DNA from: PALSA-612 sp963846915
GTDB lineage: Bacteria > Actinomycetota > Thermoleophilia > Gaiellales > Gaiellaceae
Length of the DNA stretch: 64,000 bases
Direction: 5' to 3'
Assembly (NCBI GenBank): GCA_963846915.1
Contig: CAWJXV010000004.1
Span: 661,086-725,085, forward strand
The notes under the pieces are model-generated. The model saw only the letters and a program-made list of their open reading frames with translations. It was not told where the DNA came from and ran no database searches. The position numbers and the translations under genes were made by a program. Each line of letters opens with the position of its first letter. Position 1 is the first letter of the stretch. Positions 51,350 to 60,990 of the stretch are shown piece by piece.

Positions 51350-53404
51350 TCAGTTGATCATCACCACGCCGCCCTTCACCGTCGTCATGGCGCTGCCGCT
51401 CACCTGTGTCATTGCAGCCTTGAACTCACCCTGGATCTGCGCCTCGACCTTGATCATCATACCCTTGATCGTCACGCCCATCTGATCGATCTTGATGCTG
51501 CTCTGCCCCACCTTGAGCTCGATGGACTGCATCGCCTCCGTTTCGATCTTACCGAGATCGATCTTGTTCGTCTGGTTGCCCATCTTGATCGTCGTGGATT
51601 GGTTTCCCATATCCACCGACGTGCTCTGGTTGCCCTGCTTGACCGTGGTCGATTGGTTACCCGTGTTGATCTCGATCGTCTGATTCCCCTTGTCGACGAT
51701 GATCTTCTCGTTGTTCGTCACGGTTTGGGTTTCATCGTTCTTGATCAGCGTCATGCGGTCGTGCTTCACCTCCGCGGTTCTCGTCGTTCTTCACCAGCGT
51801 GTTCAGATCCTTCTCCGCCTGCACGCTGACCAGTTCGCTGCCCTTCTTGTCCTCGAACGACATCATGTTGAAATTGTCCGGCCGCCGCCTTGCAGCGAAC
51901 TCCGGGACTTGATGCCGCTGATCGTCTTATTGTCGGGCAGCGTCCAGGGCGGCATCAGGTCCGCGTTGTACACGCTGCCCACGATGATCGGCTGATTGAC
52001 ATCGCCTTCCAGAAAGTCCACAATCACTTCCTGGCCGATGCGCGGGATGTGTATCGCGCCCCATTGCTTGCCCGCCCAGAACGTGGCAACCCGCACCCAG
52101 CAGGAGCTGTTGACGTCGTCCTGGCCCTCGCGGTCCCAATGGAACTGCACCTTCACGCGGCCGTACTTGTCGACGAAGATCTCTTCTCCGGCGGGGCCCA
52201 CCACCGCCGCCGTCTGCACTCCGCGCACACTCGGCGACGGCGTCACGCGCGACGGCCGGAAGGGCAGTGCCGAAGGAATGCAGGTGAAATGATTGGCGTA
52301 CCGGTATCCGCCATCCACCTGCGTCCACCGCCAGTGCCTGCTTGGCATCGTGCTCCACGCTGGTGATGCACGTACTTGCCGTTATCCGAGAAATGCCGCG
52401 TCAGATCGAAGGTGTGCCCGGCGGTGAAGCCCGCGTGCCCGCCCTTGCCGCGGATCAGCAGGCTCGAGAGCGCCTCTTCCTGCATGCGGATTTCCACCGT
52501 GCGCGTGTTGTCGCTAAAGATGTGCTGGAGTTTGTCCGCCTGTTCGCCGCCGGACTTATTGATGCCGTCGAAGCGGCTGGCGTAGCCGCCGGGATAATCG
52601 TAGAGTTCCAGGCTGTCGTTGTTCGCAACTTTCAGCTTGTGGGTCACCGTCCCGACAGTCACCGAGTCCGTGATCGTCTTGTCGGCCTCCAGATTCTTGT
52701 CGGGCATCTCGAAGTTGTGGTCCCAGGCGGTGAACTTGCCGGAGCGGATCTCCTGTCCCTTGGTCCAGTCGAACACGCGGTCTTCTTCGACAGTCGCGTG
52801 CGCGCCGCCTTCCCAAATCGCCGTCGGCAGAAAGGGCACCGCCGGGTGGGACTGCGGCGTGTTGGCCAGCACCATCTGGTGGCCGCTCGGCGGTGTGTTT
52901 GAAGAAGTAGAAAATGCCCTCTTCTTCCATCAGGCGGCTGGCAAACGCGAAATCGGTTTCGCGGTATTGCACGCAGTATTCGCGCTGCTCGAAGGTGCCC
53001 TGGATCTGATCGTCCACATCGATGCCTGTGAACAACTCCTTCAAAATGTCGGGGATCGTGATGTGCTGGAACGTGCGGCTGCGCAATTTACGATCGAGCA
53101 GCCACAGCTGGGGCACCACTTCGAGGCTGTAGTAGGTGAAGTTCTCGTCCCGGTCGCCCTGGCTCATCCTGCTGACGATGCCGTTGAAGTAACGCTTGTT
53201 CTCGCTGGGAGAGATCTCCACAGTGACTTTCTTCCCCAGCAACTCGTCAAAGGGCAGCAGCTTCGTCTTGTCGTTCCAGGCCGTCTTCAGCTCGAAATGA
53301 AATAATTGGGAGATGGCTTCCCGGCCTTGAAGCCCAACCAGCAGCAAGGCGTTCGGCCCCAGGGGCGTGGTCAGCTTGATCGGCCGGTCTGTCTGTTCGT
53401 ACAT
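51350..53404 (-). CDS. vgrG: VgrG spike protein (about six frameshifts)
   Basis: It starts at ATG 53404 after GGAGGAGAG. The reading runs through pieces that join into one VgrG. The gp27-like part has LTTPLGPNALLLVGLQGREAISQLFHFEL, KRYFNGIVSRMSQGDRD, DILKELFTGID and CVQYRETDFAFASRLMEEEGIFYFFKH. The middle has YDYPGGYASRFDG. The gp5 OB-fold has VDKYGRVKVQFHWDREG, SCWVRVATFWAG and IPRIGQEVIVDFLEGD. The tail is a beta-helix of 9-residue GNQST repeats. Frame breaks near 52,890, 52,368, 52,320, 51,880 and 51,785 are each explained by one extra base, except one place needing two extra or one lost. A trimer of this protein forms the T6SS spike. Confidence 0.88.
51554..51688 (-). repeat. Five tandem 27-base repeats in the VgrG tail
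   Basis: Five consecutive 9-residue units follow the pattern G-N-Q-(S/T)-x-x-(V/I)-x-x: GNQTIEINT, GNQSTTVKQ, GNQSTSVDM, GNQSTTIKM, GNQTNKIDL. They encode turns of the triangular beta-helix that tapers toward the PAAR tip. The unit length differs from the 8-residue repeat of phage T4 gp5. Confidence 0.8.
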
Positions 53405-53477
53405 GAGCTCTCCTCCATACTGCGACAGACGCTCCTTACGGCCGGTGCCCGTCAGAGCCGCGACCGTAGGCGCTGAC

Positions 53478-56167
53478 TTAGTTATAAACAAATACGCCGT
53501 CGTCGCCGATCGTGACATGAATCGGCGCCAGCTTCTGCCGCTCCGCCAGGCGCCCCAGAATCTGGCGCGAAATCTCCGGCAGCAGCGTGTTGGTCAGAAT
53601 GTTGTCCACATTGCGCGCGCCGCTCTCCACTTCGGTGCAGCGCTTCGCCACTTCGTCGATCAGCGCTTCGTCGTGAGTCAGTGCGATCCGGTGCGTCTCC
53701 TGAATGCGCCGCTGAATCTTGCCCAGCTTGAGGCGGACGATCAGCTTCAGCGCTTCGTCGCGAACCGGGAAGTACGGAATGATCACCAGGCGTCCCAGGA
53801 ACGCCGGCTTGAAGACTTTGTCCAACTCCGGCTTGAGCGCCTTCACCAGTCCCGCCGGACTCGGCATGGTCTCCGGGTCGGCCGTCAGCTTCATGATGGT
53901 ATCGGTGCCGGCGTTCGACGTCAGAATGATGATCGTGTTCTTGAAATCGATCTCGCGGCCTTCGCCGTCTTCCATCTTGCCCTTGTCGAACACCTGGAAG
54001 AAGAGCTCCAGCACATCCGGATGGGCCTTCTCCACTTCGTCCAGCAGCACCACCGAATAGGGCCGCCGCCGCACCGCTTCGGTCAGCACGCCGCCCTCGC
54101 CGTAGCCCACGTATCCGGGAGGCGAGCCCTTCAGCGTGGAGACCGTGTGCGCCTCCTGGAACTCGGACATGTTGATGGTGATCATGTTGCGCTCGCCGCC
54201 ATACAGCAGGTCCGCCAGCGCCAGCGCCGTCTCCGTCTTGCCCACGCCGCTCGGCCCTACCAGCAGGAACACGCCGATCGGCTTGCCGGGATCTTCCAGC
54301 CCCGCCTTCGACGTGCGGATGCGCTCGCTGAGCATGTCCAGCGCGTGATTCTGCCCGATCACGCGCTTGCCCAGATGTCGTTTCCAGCGTGAGCACCGAC
54401 TGCATTTCGTCGCGCAGCATCTTGCCGATCGGAATGCCGGTCCACGCCGGCCACCACTTCGCCGACGATCTGCGAATCCACGCAGACCCGCATCAGCGGC
54501 GTCTCGCCCTGCAAGCTGTTCCAGTTCGGTATTCAGCTCGGCCAGTTCCGCACGCAGGGCATCCGGATCCGCCGCGGTCTGCAGCCGCCGCACCGTCCGC
54601 CGATGCCTGCGCGCCGCGCGCCGGCGCCGCGATCGCCGCTTCCAGCTTGCCGCGGACCTCGCGGATCTTGCCGACCAGGTCGCGCTCCTTCTCCCATCGC
54701 GCCTTCAGTTCCGCCAGCCGCGCTTCCACCGCGGCCTTCTGTTTCGCCAGGGCCGCCAGACCCTCGCTGTGGTCCGCGCCCAGCGCGGTCTCCCGCTCCA
54801 GAATGCGCGTCTGCACCGCGCAATCGTCGATCTGCCGCGTGGCGTCTTCGATCGCCGGCGGCGTCGCGTTCTGCCCCAGCGCGAGCCGCGCGCATGCCGT
54901 ATCCAGAACGCTCACCGCCTTATCGGGAAGCTGCCGGTCGGGAAGATAGCGGTGCGAGAATTTCACCGCCGCCACCAGTCCCTCATCCAGGATGCGCACG
55001 TTGTGATGCTTCTCCAGCACCGGGACCAGGCCGCGCAGCATCACCTGGCACTTGGCCTCGGTGGGCTCTTCCACCTTCACCACCTGGAAGCGCCGCGCCA
55101 GCGCCGGATCTTTTTCGAAGTACTTCTTGTATTCCGACCACGTGGTGGCGGCGATGGTGCGCAGTTCGCCGCGCGCCAGCGCCGGCTTCAGAATGTTGGC
55201 CGCATCGTTCTGGCCGGCCGCGCCGCCCGCGCCGATCATGGTGTGGGCTTCGTCGATGAAGAGAATGATCGGCGTGGGAGACGACTTCACTTCTTCCACC
55301 AGCCCCTTCAGCCGGTTTTCGAACTCGCCCTTGATGCCCGCGCCGGCCTGCAACAGCGCCAGATCCAGCGTCCGCACCGTTACATTGCGCAGACTCTCCG
55401 GCACGTCGCCCGTCCACCATGCGCTGCGCGAAGCCCTCCACCACCGCCGTCTTGCCGACGCCCGCTTCTCCCGTCAGGATCGGGTTGTTCTGCCGGCGGC
55501 GCGTCAGAATGTCCACCATCTGGCGGATCTCGAAATCGCGCCCCAGCACGGTATCGATCTTTCCCTTGCGCGCGTTTTCCGTCAGGTTCACCGTGTACTG
55601 ATCCAGGTTCTGCGTCTTGCCGCCCGCCTTCGTGGCGCCGGGCGCGGCCGCTCCCGGACCCGAAGCCGGCGCCTCGTCCGCGTCCGCCGTGTACTCGCGG
55701 GAATCCGCCAGAATGGCGGGCAGCACCTTGCGCAGCGCCTCGGCCTCGATCTTCCGGAACTCCTTGCTCACATCCAGCACGAGCCGCGATAACTCTTCAT
55801 CGGACACCAGCGCCAGGATCGCGGCGCCCGAGCGCACCTGCCCCGCGCCGAATTCCAGCGACCCGATCGTCCAGGCTTCGCGCAGCATCCGCAGCAGCGA
55901 CGGGCTGAATGCCGGCGTGCGCGCGTTGCCGGTCTTGATTCCGTCCAGGCTGCGCCCCAGTTCGCCGGCCAGGCGCGCCTTGTCTACGCCGAAATGTTGC
56001 ATGATGCCGGCGAAATCCGTACCGCTGGCATCCAATAACTTGGTCAGGAAATGCTCGATCTCCACGTCATAATGGGTCCGCGCCAAACACAGGCCGGCCG
56101 CGCCCTCCAGCGTCCCGCGCATGGTGTCGTTCAGCTTGGCCACGATCGACTTCAATGTACTCGCCAT
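53478..56167 (-). CDS. clpV: ClpV/TssH AAA+ ATPase of T6SS (about five frameshifts)
   Basis: It starts at ATG 56167 (STLKSIVAKLNDTMRGTLEGAA), the ClpV-type N-domain. The first AAA module has GEAGVGKTAVVEGFAQRM and FIDEAHTMIGAGGAAGQ. A coiled-coil middle follows (ARWEKERDLVGKIREVRGKLEAA). The second module has LGKRVIGQNHALDMLSERI, LLVGPSGVGKTETALALADLLYGG and VVLLDEVEKAHPDVLELFFQVFDKG. It ends ...GDDGVFVYN. Frame breaks near 55,410, 54,600, 54,513, 54,452 and 54,378 are all removed by deleting one base each. ClpV disassembles the contracted TssB/TssC sheath. At about 890 residues when repaired, the length is normal. Confidence 0.92.
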
Positions 56168-57221
56168 ATGGTCTCCTCTCTGAATCCGATAATTCCAGTA
56201 CCGTCTCGCCGGCATCCTGCGTAAATTCCGCCGATTTTATCCAACTTGTCCAGCCCAGTTGCCAGCCATCGCCGTCCAGCGGCTTCAACTCGCAGGCGGG
56301 AACTTCCTGCCTGCGGAGAATCAACTGCACTTCCATATCGTACTCGCCGCCCGCATAAAACTGCGTCAGCGAGCGCAACTGCCGGTGCCCCTCGTGCCCG
56401 GGCAGGAAGTCCATATACTGCTCCAGCGTAAGCGGTCCCAGTTGGATGCGCACCCTGGACTGTTGGTCCCACGTCTCATGTCCCACCACGGCGCCAAGCC
56501 CCAACTGTTCCGAGTAGTCGCCGTTCTCGCCCAGCGAACACTGCGATTCCTCGTCCACCGGATACCACGCGCCCACGAACTGCTCGATCTCCACCGGAAC
56601 GTTGAAGTAGTCCCACAGCACCTGGCGCAGCCCCGTGGCCGAGCGGGAGTGCATGGAGAGCAGCCCGCCGTAGAAAAGCAGCGAATCGTCCGCGACATCC
56701 TGCCGGTTCTGCAAACCCGGCGTATCCAGCCCCAACAGCGCCAGCACGTAATGCGAAAAACGGTCGAGTTCGCCGCGCTCGTACGGAATCTCGAAATGGA
56801 ATTTCTCCCAGGCCTGATAAAACAGCGAGATGATCCGGTGATTGAACAGGTCGAAAAAATCCCGCAGCGTCGTGTCGCGCGCGCGAATGCGCTCATTCAC
56901 CAGTTCGCAGTAGGCCCGCGGCAGGACTCCCTGCGGCCCGTGCAGTCCCATGAAGTTCACGCGCATCAGTGGCGTCTCGCCTTCGCGCAGTTCCAGCGAC
57001 TGGATCTCGCTGGCCGGAAACGACACGTCCGGGTTCGCGGCAAAGCGCACCACTTCGGCGGCCGGGTTGTTGAACCGGCCCACCACCTGGCGTTCGGGCT
57101 CGATGCGCGACATCAACCGGATCGCCTGGAAAAACTCGAACAGATAAGGCTCCTGTTCGAGCAAGTCCGAGATCGGCCAGCGCGCTAGAGCAGTATTTTC
57201 TGACCGGCCCGGGGTGGCCAC
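56067..57221 (-). CDS. tssG: TssG baseplate component of T6SS
   Basis: It is read from GTG 57221 (VATPGRSENTALARW); the start lies within 20 bases of the block 2/3 join. It has the TssG (VasB/ImpH) pattern: LLEQEPYLFEFFQAIRL, PASEIQSLE, VNFMGLHGPQGVLPRAYCEL, FFDLFNHRIISLFYQAWEKFHF, YGGLLSMHSRSATGLRQVLWDYFNVPVEIEQFVG and LGAVVGHETWDQQSRVRI. The family's end is near GWTSWIKSAEFTQDAGETVLEL (about 56,190). The open frame then runs on for 40 codons into the ClpV gene, so the true stop was probably lost to a small error. TssG links the T6SS baseplate wedges with TssE, TssF and TssK, none of which is in this window. Confidence 0.88.
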   Translation of the reverse strand: MATPGRSENTALARWPISDLLEQEPYLFEFFQAIRLMSRIEPERQVVGRFNNPAAEVVRFAANPDVSFPASEIQSLELREGETPLMRVNFMGLHGPQGVLPRAYCELVNERIRARDTTLRDFFDLFNHRIISLFYQAWEKFHFEIPYERGELDRFSHYVLALLGLDTPGLQNRQDVADDSLLFYGGLLSMHSRSATGLRQVLWDYFNVPVEIEQFVGAWYPVDEESQCSLGENGDYSEQLGLGAVVGHETWDQQSRVRIQLGPLTLEQYMDFLPGHEGHRQLRSLTQFYAGGEYDMEVQLILRRQEVPACELKPLDGDGWQLGWTSWIKSAEFTQDAGETVLELSDSERRPYGEYIEVDRGQAERHHARDAGGRGRPVFGADPL

Positions 57222-57241
57222 TGTCTGAGACCTTTCGGCCG
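57222..57241. other. Join between block 2 (T6SS) and block 3 (Bradyrhizobium-like)
   Basis: The TssG start (57,221) and a DUF992 gene lacking the first half of its signal peptide (57,241) diverge across about 20 bases. The upstream T6SS genes that normally precede tssG (tssF, tssE) are missing. Base composition and gene types change here. No mobile-element end is visible. Confidence 0.6.
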
Positions 57242-57678
57242 TGCTGATCGTGCCCACATGCACGGGTTGGGCGCAGGAACGTGTCGAGGCCGGGGCGCTG
57301 CAATGCCGCGGCTCGACAACAAGCTTCGTCGTCGGCTCGGTGACTGAATTGAACTGCACTTTCGTGCCGTCTGCCGGCGGCCCGACCAAATCATACATGG
57401 CCAGAATGAAGCGCGCGGGCCTCGACATCGGCATCAACCAGCAAGTGGCGATCACGTGGGGCGTATTCGCCCCAACCCGGCTTCGCCGCGGCGAACTCGC
57501 CGGTACCTATGCCGGTGGTGCCGCCAGCGCAACGCTTGGAGTTGGCGTCGGAGCAAACGCACTATGGGGCGGATCAAACAACACGGTTTCCCTACAACCA
57601 GTCAGTGTTCAGGGTCAAACCGGGTTGAGCGCTGCTGCAGGCGTAGCAAGCCTTCAGCTGCTCGCCGTTGGCCAATGA
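57241..57678 (+). CDS. DUF992-family secreted protein, 5'-truncated
   Basis: This frame of about 145 residues opens at GTG 57241 with LIVPTCTGWAQERVEAG, which looks like the second half of a signal peptide and its AQ cleavage site. The first part is lost at the join. The rest fits DUF992 of Rhizobiales: Cys-containing LQCRGSTTSFVVGSV, LNCTFVPSAG, VAITWGVFAPT, GTYAGGAASATLGVGVGANALWGGSNNTVSLQPVSVQGQTGLSAAAGVASLQL. Function in the family is unknown; members are small exported beta-rich proteins common in Bradyrhizobium. Confidence 0.8.
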   Translation: MLIVPTCTGWAQERVEAGALQCRGSTTSFVVGSVTELNCTFVPSAGGPTKSYMARMKRAGLDIGINQQVAITWGVFAPTRLRRGELAGTYAGGAASATLGVGVGANALWGGSNNTVSLQPVSVQGQTGLSAAAGVASLQLLAVGQ

Positions 57679-57871
57679 CTCCGTTTTCTCTGAAGACGCC
57701 TCGAGTCGTCCACACACGGGGGTAAAGCGGAATACATGTGCTCGTTCTCAGGATTACCGCTTCGCTGATTTATTCTTGAGTGCCCCGGCGAGTGCCTCAA
57801 ACGACCCAGAAAAATAGCTAACATTATGCCATGGCCTCTTAGCCAAAAGGCCGGCAAATTTTACCGTCGAG

Positions 57872-58000
57872 ATGAGGCGAACGCACAAGGTCGCCTTTAA
57901 CCTGGACGGCCTGCTGCGCGGAGATATCGAAAGCAGATGCCGCGCTTACGCGATTGGCTGGCAATGGGGTTGGCTGTCTGCCAATGATGTGCGTGACCCC
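57872..58000 (+). pseudogene. Relic of an HK97-type phage portal protein
   Basis: A short stretch from ATG 57872 reads KVAFNLDGLLRGDIESR, then YAIGWQWGWLSANDVR, before the match fades. The F-N-L-D-G-LL-R-G-D block followed by a helix ending in S-x-N-(D/E)-x-R is the conserved C-terminal region of HK97-family portal proteins. Nothing else of a prophage is found nearby, so this is an isolated scrap of a decayed prophage. The frame continues to 58,141 but overlaps the opposite-strand gene, and the later part is not portal-like. Confidence 0.6.
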
Positions 58001-58034
58001 CGGCGGGAGGCGTGCCTAATTCAGGCGCGGCGGG

Positions 58035-58451
58035 ACTACTGCTTGGTCAGCTCCAGGCAGGATGCGATCCGCCCGGTCGGTGAGACGTGGAGATGGCAAA
58101 GCTCCATCCGGTTCGGAGCGAGCATCGTCCCCAATGTGTAGCCGTCATCGTCGGCCAGCAGGATGCGCCGCCGCGCGAAAACACGGCAATGACCCTTTCG
58201 CTGCCGCGCGCTGATGACAATGTTCCGGAGAAGCGGCGGTCGTCTTGCTTGTCGATAGTTAGAGCGAACGCCGCACTGCGGAGCTGCGGTTCATTCGTTT
58301 GGGTCGCATGATGGTGCGAATTCCCGGCATCCAAGACGATTGTCTCGCTATCGCCTTTCCAGGTGCCGCGAACGTCGGGGATAGCCGTCTGGGCCGCCAC
58401 TGGGGCGGCTGCAAACATTGCAAGCGTAGTGATCCAAGCGAACCTTGACAT
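58035..58451 (-). CDS. Small exported hypothetical protein (one frameshift)
   Basis: Starting at ATG 58451, the first 24 residues are a signal peptide (SRFAWITTLAMFAAAPVAAQT). The mature part, DVRGTWKGDSETIVLDAGNSHHH and RRFSGTLSS, then shifts frame near 58,165-58,178. The repaired end reads RRRILLADDDGYTLGTMLAPNRMELCHLHVSPTGRIASCLEL and stops at TAG 58,035. The overall shape (a GTWKG start and an LTGT-like barrel) is common in small alphaproteobacterial periplasmic proteins of unknown function. I cannot name the family. Confidence 0.55.
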
Positions 58452-58797
58452 ATCCGGCCTCATGCGTTGGCAGGTGTTCGATGTTTGTCGTGGCGTGTTG
58501 CCACGACATCTCCCCTTCTTTTTGGTCGTTGTATCGCGCGCCACGTAGTGCTCGCTCGCCGTCATTGACTGAGATAGCAGCAATCGCAATAACCGCGGAT
58601 CATACAACCTCCTCTGATTGCCGCCTACTACAATGACCTGCACACTCACCGCTCCTGGACCGCGATGGCCCTGATGCGCCGGGCAATTGAGCCCGTCGGC
58701 GCCGTTGCATCACGGCTCGTACTCAGCGGCCTTCATCACCAATATTTGCCGGATTTGAGTTTTCGGCACCCGCAAGGGTCGCCGACGTCAAGAAGCC

Positions 58798-58887
58798 ATG
58801 CCGGCCAACTTACCGGTCGAGCAGCCTACTAAATTCGAGCTGGTCATCAACATGAAGACCTGCCGTGCCACTCTGGAGGCACCGTGA
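58798..58887 (+). pseudogene. Relic: C-terminus of an ABC substrate-binding protein (PF04392-like)
   Basis: The 29 codons starting at ATG 58798 contain LPVEQPTKFELVINMKT, which matches LPVQAPTKFEFIMNLKT near the end of the larger decayed gene at 62,141. The family normally continues with ALGL-x-(V/I)-PP-x-LL-x-ADEVI; here a stop appears after LEAP. Only the last part survives. I see nothing else coding between 58,460 and 58,797. Confidence 0.65.
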
Positions 58888-58970
58888 ACCGCCTCGAGGG
58901 GCTAACGTTGCGTTAACCGGCGCACCACAAACTCTCGTTTTGATGTCATGTCCTGGAACTAGGAGGGGTG

Positions 58971-59177
58971 ATGAGTACCGACGTGAATTACATTACGAGA
59001 TCAACGCGGTCGGATTTAGCGCGCGAAGGCGCACGCCCAGATGCGTTCGCTCTTAAAGCCTGCATCGATTCTCTGCAAAGGCGGTTAGTTAAGGTCGGGG
59101 CATTGGCAGCGAGTTACCGGGCTGAATTTGAAATTGCAGGGAGCGATGAGGTCACAGAAACGCTGGATCTGACCTAA
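58971..59177 (+). CDS. Small hypothetical protein (68 residues)
   Basis: The start is ATG 58971 directly after AGGAGGGGTG, an unusually good ribosome site for this degenerate area. The product begins STDVNYITRSTRSDL and has a helical middle (ACIDSLQRRLVKVGALAASYRAEFEIAG). I do not recognise it. It has no signal peptide or membrane segment. The real-looking start argues that it may be intact, but neighbours on both sides are relics, so expression is doubtful. Confidence 0.4.
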   Translation: MSTDVNYITRSTRSDLAREGARPDAFALKACIDSLQRRLVKVGALAASYRAEFEIAGSDEVTETLDLT

Positions 59178-59197
59178 AAATCCGCTCTACCGACCCA

Positions 59198-59377
59198 ATG
59201 GCGGATTACCTGCCGTCCACGGTGAAATCGTTGCGCGCTACAATAATCAAGCTTGGCCTTCTACCGGAATCGGAATTTCTAGCAATCCTAGCTGATTGCA
59301 GAAGCCACCTGCGGAAGCCCGACACGGTCTCGACGCTGTATACGGTCATGCAAGTCTGGGGACATAAGTCCAGCTAA
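59198..59377 (+). pseudogene. Relic: C-terminus of a SAM-dependent methyltransferase
   Basis: This 59-codon frame starts at ATG 59198. The segment IKLGLLPESEFLAILADCRSHLRKPDTVSTLYTVMQVWGHK has the shape of the last helices and strand of class I methyltransferases, which typically end ...LG-x-(A/V)-x3-E-L-x-L...H-L-x-(D/K)-P-x-T-x7-Q-x-WG-(R/H)-K. The SAM-binding domain is absent. It is a leftover from a gene otherwise lost. Confidence 0.5.
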
Positions 59378-59424
59378 TGACATGCCCTTGACGTTTCGCT
59401 CCCGTGGGTGGAGTGCCTGTCCGT

Positions 59425-59778
59425 TCAGGTGGTTTCAAGTGCTCGCGCCTCGCCGTCAGCCGCCCATTCGATGACCTGGCCATGCTCGTTGTCGATCAGC
59501 AGAAACAAATCGAAATATTGCATCGCCGGATAGCCGCCAGAGCGTGTCTTGACCGCCTCGCGCCATTCATCGTTGTGCGCCTTTTTGGCGGTCTCCACCG
59601 ACGGCCAAATGTAGATGCCGGCGGTGGTGCCCTCGTTCGCGCCAACTCCCAAGACGAAATGCTTGCGTAGAAGGTCGCGGTTCGCCACCCACTTCGGAAT
59701 CGTATGCTTTGCATCTTCGAGCACCTGCGCCCGGTCCCAGCCTGCAGGCGTCTTGAACGTTACCAATTCAAGGATCAT
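59425..59778 (-). CDS. YdhR-like dimeric alpha/beta-barrel (ABM/EthD-fold) protein
   Basis: This 117-residue protein starts at ATG 59778. It has the small ferredoxin-like dimeric barrel pattern of YdhR-type putative monooxygenases: ILELVTFKTPAGWDRAQVLEDAKHTIPKW, LLRKHFVLGVGANEGTTAGIYIWPSVETAKKAHNDEWREAV and a final strand YFDLFLLIDN. Members bind or oxidise small aromatic compounds, though no activity is established. It is complete and shows no frame break, which stands out in this otherwise decayed block. It diverges from a broken Rieske oxygenase gene. Confidence 0.7.
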   Translation of the reverse strand: MILELVTFKTPAGWDRAQVLEDAKHTIPKWVANRDLLRKHFVLGVGANEGTTAGIYIWPSVETAKKAHNDEWREAVKTRSGGYPAMQYFDLFLLIDNEHGQVIEWAADGEARALETT

Positions 59779-59867
59779 GTGTCGCTCCCTCGCAATTTTG
59801 CCGACTTTTGGGCACTCAACGCATGATGAACGAGTGTTTCCTCGCGGACAATATTTGTTGCGGGTGC

Positions 59868-60238
59868 GAAATGACGCGACTGGCTGCCAAATGCGACTAC
59901 CTGCTCTTCGCCGACAATCTAATGGATCTCACGCACGAATCGTTCGTGCATGCGACGAGTATCGGAAACAAGCATGTCGCCGAAAACGCCGATGACGACA
60001 ACACAAAGTGGGCGCACCGTGACGTCAACGCGTTCGATGCAAAACATTGAGGCGCCGCCGTTCTGGCGCAACTCAACTAGGCAAACCAGGAAACGTCGAT
60101 CGCTGGCAAGTCATCCGTTTCGAGGCCCCTTGCACGATTGTGCTCGATGTTGGCGTCGCGCCGGTTGGCACCGGCGCGCTGCAGGGCGATCGCTCGAAGG
60201 GGCCAACGGCCGTGTGCTATCCCAGAATTGAGGCCTGA
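59868..60238 (+). pseudogene. Relic of a Rieske aromatic oxygenase (vanillate O-demethylase VanA-like)
   Basis: Two frames together carry a middle section of the catalytic domain. The first has CDYLLFADNLMDLTHESFVHATSIG, containing the D-N-x-x-D-x-x-H-x4-H iron-site motif of VanA-type oxygenases. The second has GNVDRWQVIRFEAPCTIVLDVGVAPVGTGALQGDRSKG, which follows it in the family. The Rieske 2Fe-2S domain upstream and the C-terminus are missing, and at least one frame change lies between (near 60,050). The gene is dead. Confidence 0.65.
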
Positions 60239-60344
60239 GGTCCGCTTCTGACCCTACCCAGCCTTCTTTGAACCTAGAACAAGTTTGCGAGCGAATGCTA
60301 ACCTCGGCTCCATTGTGCTCGGGTAATACAGATTGGGAGGAACG

Positions 60345-60803
60345 ATGGAGATCGTGACCCACAAAAAGTTGAAGGGCAGCCGTCTGATGCCTTGGGGAAA
60401 AGGCACAGTCGTCACTGGGGCAAAGGGATTCGTTTTCCTGGCTGGCAACACCGCAACCGCTGACGACTACGAGCCATTCAAAAAGGGTGGTGGTGCCGTC
60501 GGAGACGCGGCAGCGCAGTGGCGCAACATACTCACAAATATCAAATCCGACTTGGAGGAGCTTGGCACTTCGTTAGACCAGCTAATCAAGCTTACATTTT
60601 TTGTGAAAGGACCATTCCCCGCTGGGGGCGTGTTGCGTTCTCCTAACTTCCGTCAGGACGTAATGGACGAGTTCTTCGCCCAGTATTGCCCAAAGCATTG
60701 CAGCTACAACAATCCTCCACCCTCAGAGCTCATCGGGGTTGCTGCGCTCGCGCATCCCGACCTCGTGGTGGAAATAGTAGCGGTTGCGGCACTGCCCGAT
60801 TAG
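60345..60803 (+). CDS. RidA/YjgF-family protein
   Basis: This 152-residue protein starts at ATG 60345 behind GGGAGGAAC. It has the RidA chorismate-mutase-like fold: KGFVFLAGNTATADD, AAQWRNILTNIKSDLEELGTSLDQLIKLTFFVKGPFP, and the end PPPSELIGVAALAHPDLVVEIVAVAAL. The conserved Arg that binds the carboxylate in true RidA deaminases (usually R-x-x-V near the end) is not obvious; the E-L-I-G-V-A-A-L form belongs to the divergent groups often beside catabolic genes. The likely role is detoxifying reactive imines or hydrolysis in a catabolic pathway. Confidence 0.8.
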   Translation: MEIVTHKKLKGSRLMPWGKGTVVTGAKGFVFLAGNTATADDYEPFKKGGGAVGDAAAQWRNILTNIKSDLEELGTSLDQLIKLTFFVKGPFPAGGVLRSPNFRQDVMDEFFAQYCPKHCSYNNPPPSELIGVAALAHPDLVVEIVAVAALPD

Positions 60804-60990
60804 TTTCGTGTCATGTTGAGGCCGTGTGGTAACGAAGCGGTTGAGGTGAACGACAATTCGAGCACTGCGCTATCGCGCACAGGATAGGCGGAGGGCATCA
60901 TGGCAGCCGCGCAGCAGCCACGTAACGCGCATACCCATGCCGCATTCGGCGACGCTATGAGAGTGCCATCAGGCAAAGGAAAATTTGGTG

